From the NCBI RefSeq assembly GCF_000003815.2, contig NC_049996.1, positions 15,654,984-15,696,699 on the forward strand: a stretch of 41,716 bases of DNA, given 5' to 3'. Position numbers and translations under genes: made by a program. Source of the DNA: Branchiostoma floridae (taxonomy: Eukaryota; Chordata; Leptocardii; Amphioxiformes; Branchiostomatidae). This document shows positions 41,213 through 41,716 of the stretch, in pieces. The first letter of the stretch is position 1. Every line of letters begins with the position of its first letter. The notes beneath the pieces are model-generated. The model was not told where the DNA came from, made no database searches, and worked only from the letters and a program-made list of their open reading frames with translations.

Positions 41213-41716
41213 TTTCAGTGTGCCAATTCATAGTCAGTCATACTCGTTGTAATGTCACTAAGTCATGAAAACTCAAACTAATCATGAGCGTTGATGTCTT
41301 CCAAACACATAGTCTTACAGTTTGTATATAACATCCTTGGTCATTGCAAATCATTGCAGACTTCCTCAAACTACTTCAACTTACTATAAAGTATCACAAA
41401 AAAGAACAGGCCTTTCTGCATGTAGTAGTTTTAGACATGAAGAAAAAAATACTAACTTGAAAGTTCATCTGTGTTTTTAGAAGTCATTCTGGAGAAAATT
41501 AGACTTTAACTTCTAGCACAAAAATTGGACTTACCCAAATTGTCAACTGTTCTCCTTATCAAAGACTGAAATTGAATGGTAAAAAAATGGGTCAGTTCAA
41601 TTTTGTGTTGGAAATTAAAGTTTAACTTTATCCAGGAGAAAAGAATATGTTACAGCACTTACAGATAACCTCAACCCTTACCTTGAAATCTTTACCTTGA
41701 CCACAGCCAGTCGATA
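41213..41716. other. ANKIB1 intron at the right window edge
   Basis: AT-rich; I see no exon able to continue phase 2 from exon 10, nor any clear element. The rest of the RBR module must lie beyond the window. Confidence 0.5.

Overview
This is eukaryotic nuclear DNA from an intron-rich animal. The coding exons are short (38 bp to 3 kb), have clean GT-AG borders with matching phases, and lie among dense small inverted-repeat transposons, LINE tails and minisatellites. A 100-base N run (29671-29770) marks an assembly gap. The dispersed-repeat families, the compact introns and the mix of an ANKIB1 and a SETD4 orthologue suggest an invertebrate deuterostome, most likely a lancelet (Branchiostoma). 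That is an inference from general appearance, not a database match.

Layout. (1) 683-4106, minus strand: the 5' seven coding exons of a SETD4-like SET-domain methyltransferase. They join in phase to about 300 residues, and the 3' end lies off the left edge. (2) 4107-7550: intergenic, divergent from the next gene, with fold-back elements and no convincing gene. (3) 7560-20128, plus strand: a complete gene for a 1401-residue zinc-finger protein, with a promoter carrying two NRF1-type palindromes, an untranslated first exon and seven coding exons. Its first coding exon encodes a non-zinc-finger domain of about 120 residues that I could not assign to a standard animal family; its layout resembles a degenerate Rep/HUH-endonuclease domain. 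(4) 20129-22060: 3' UTR and intergenic DNA, starting with a decayed duplicate of the last zinc finger. (5) 22137-22173: a second promoter and first exon (ZNF143-type and YY1-type sites, strong donor), probably the 5' untranslated exon of the next gene. A repeat-filled intron of about 10.7 kb follows. (6) 33006-41023, plus strand: ten coding exons of an ANKIB1-like RBR E3 ubiquitin ligase (myristoylation-type N-terminus, ankyrin repeats, UBA-like region, RING1, start of BRcat). The catalytic Rcat domain lies off the right edge.

The genes are unrelated in function. The most striking feature is structural: exon ends together with their splice sites have been copied locally in tandem again and again. 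In ANKIB1 this affects exon 2 (donor side, about 5-6 copies), exon 6 (donor side, 7 copies, one of them an in-phase alternative exon) and exon 10 (acceptor side, 5 copies). SETD4 has three decayed copies inside one intron, and the zinc-finger gene has one decayed copy after its stop codon. The two observations most worth following up are the ANKIB1 exon-6 array, in which every difference between copies is synonymous, and the unassigned N-terminal domain of the zinc-finger protein.
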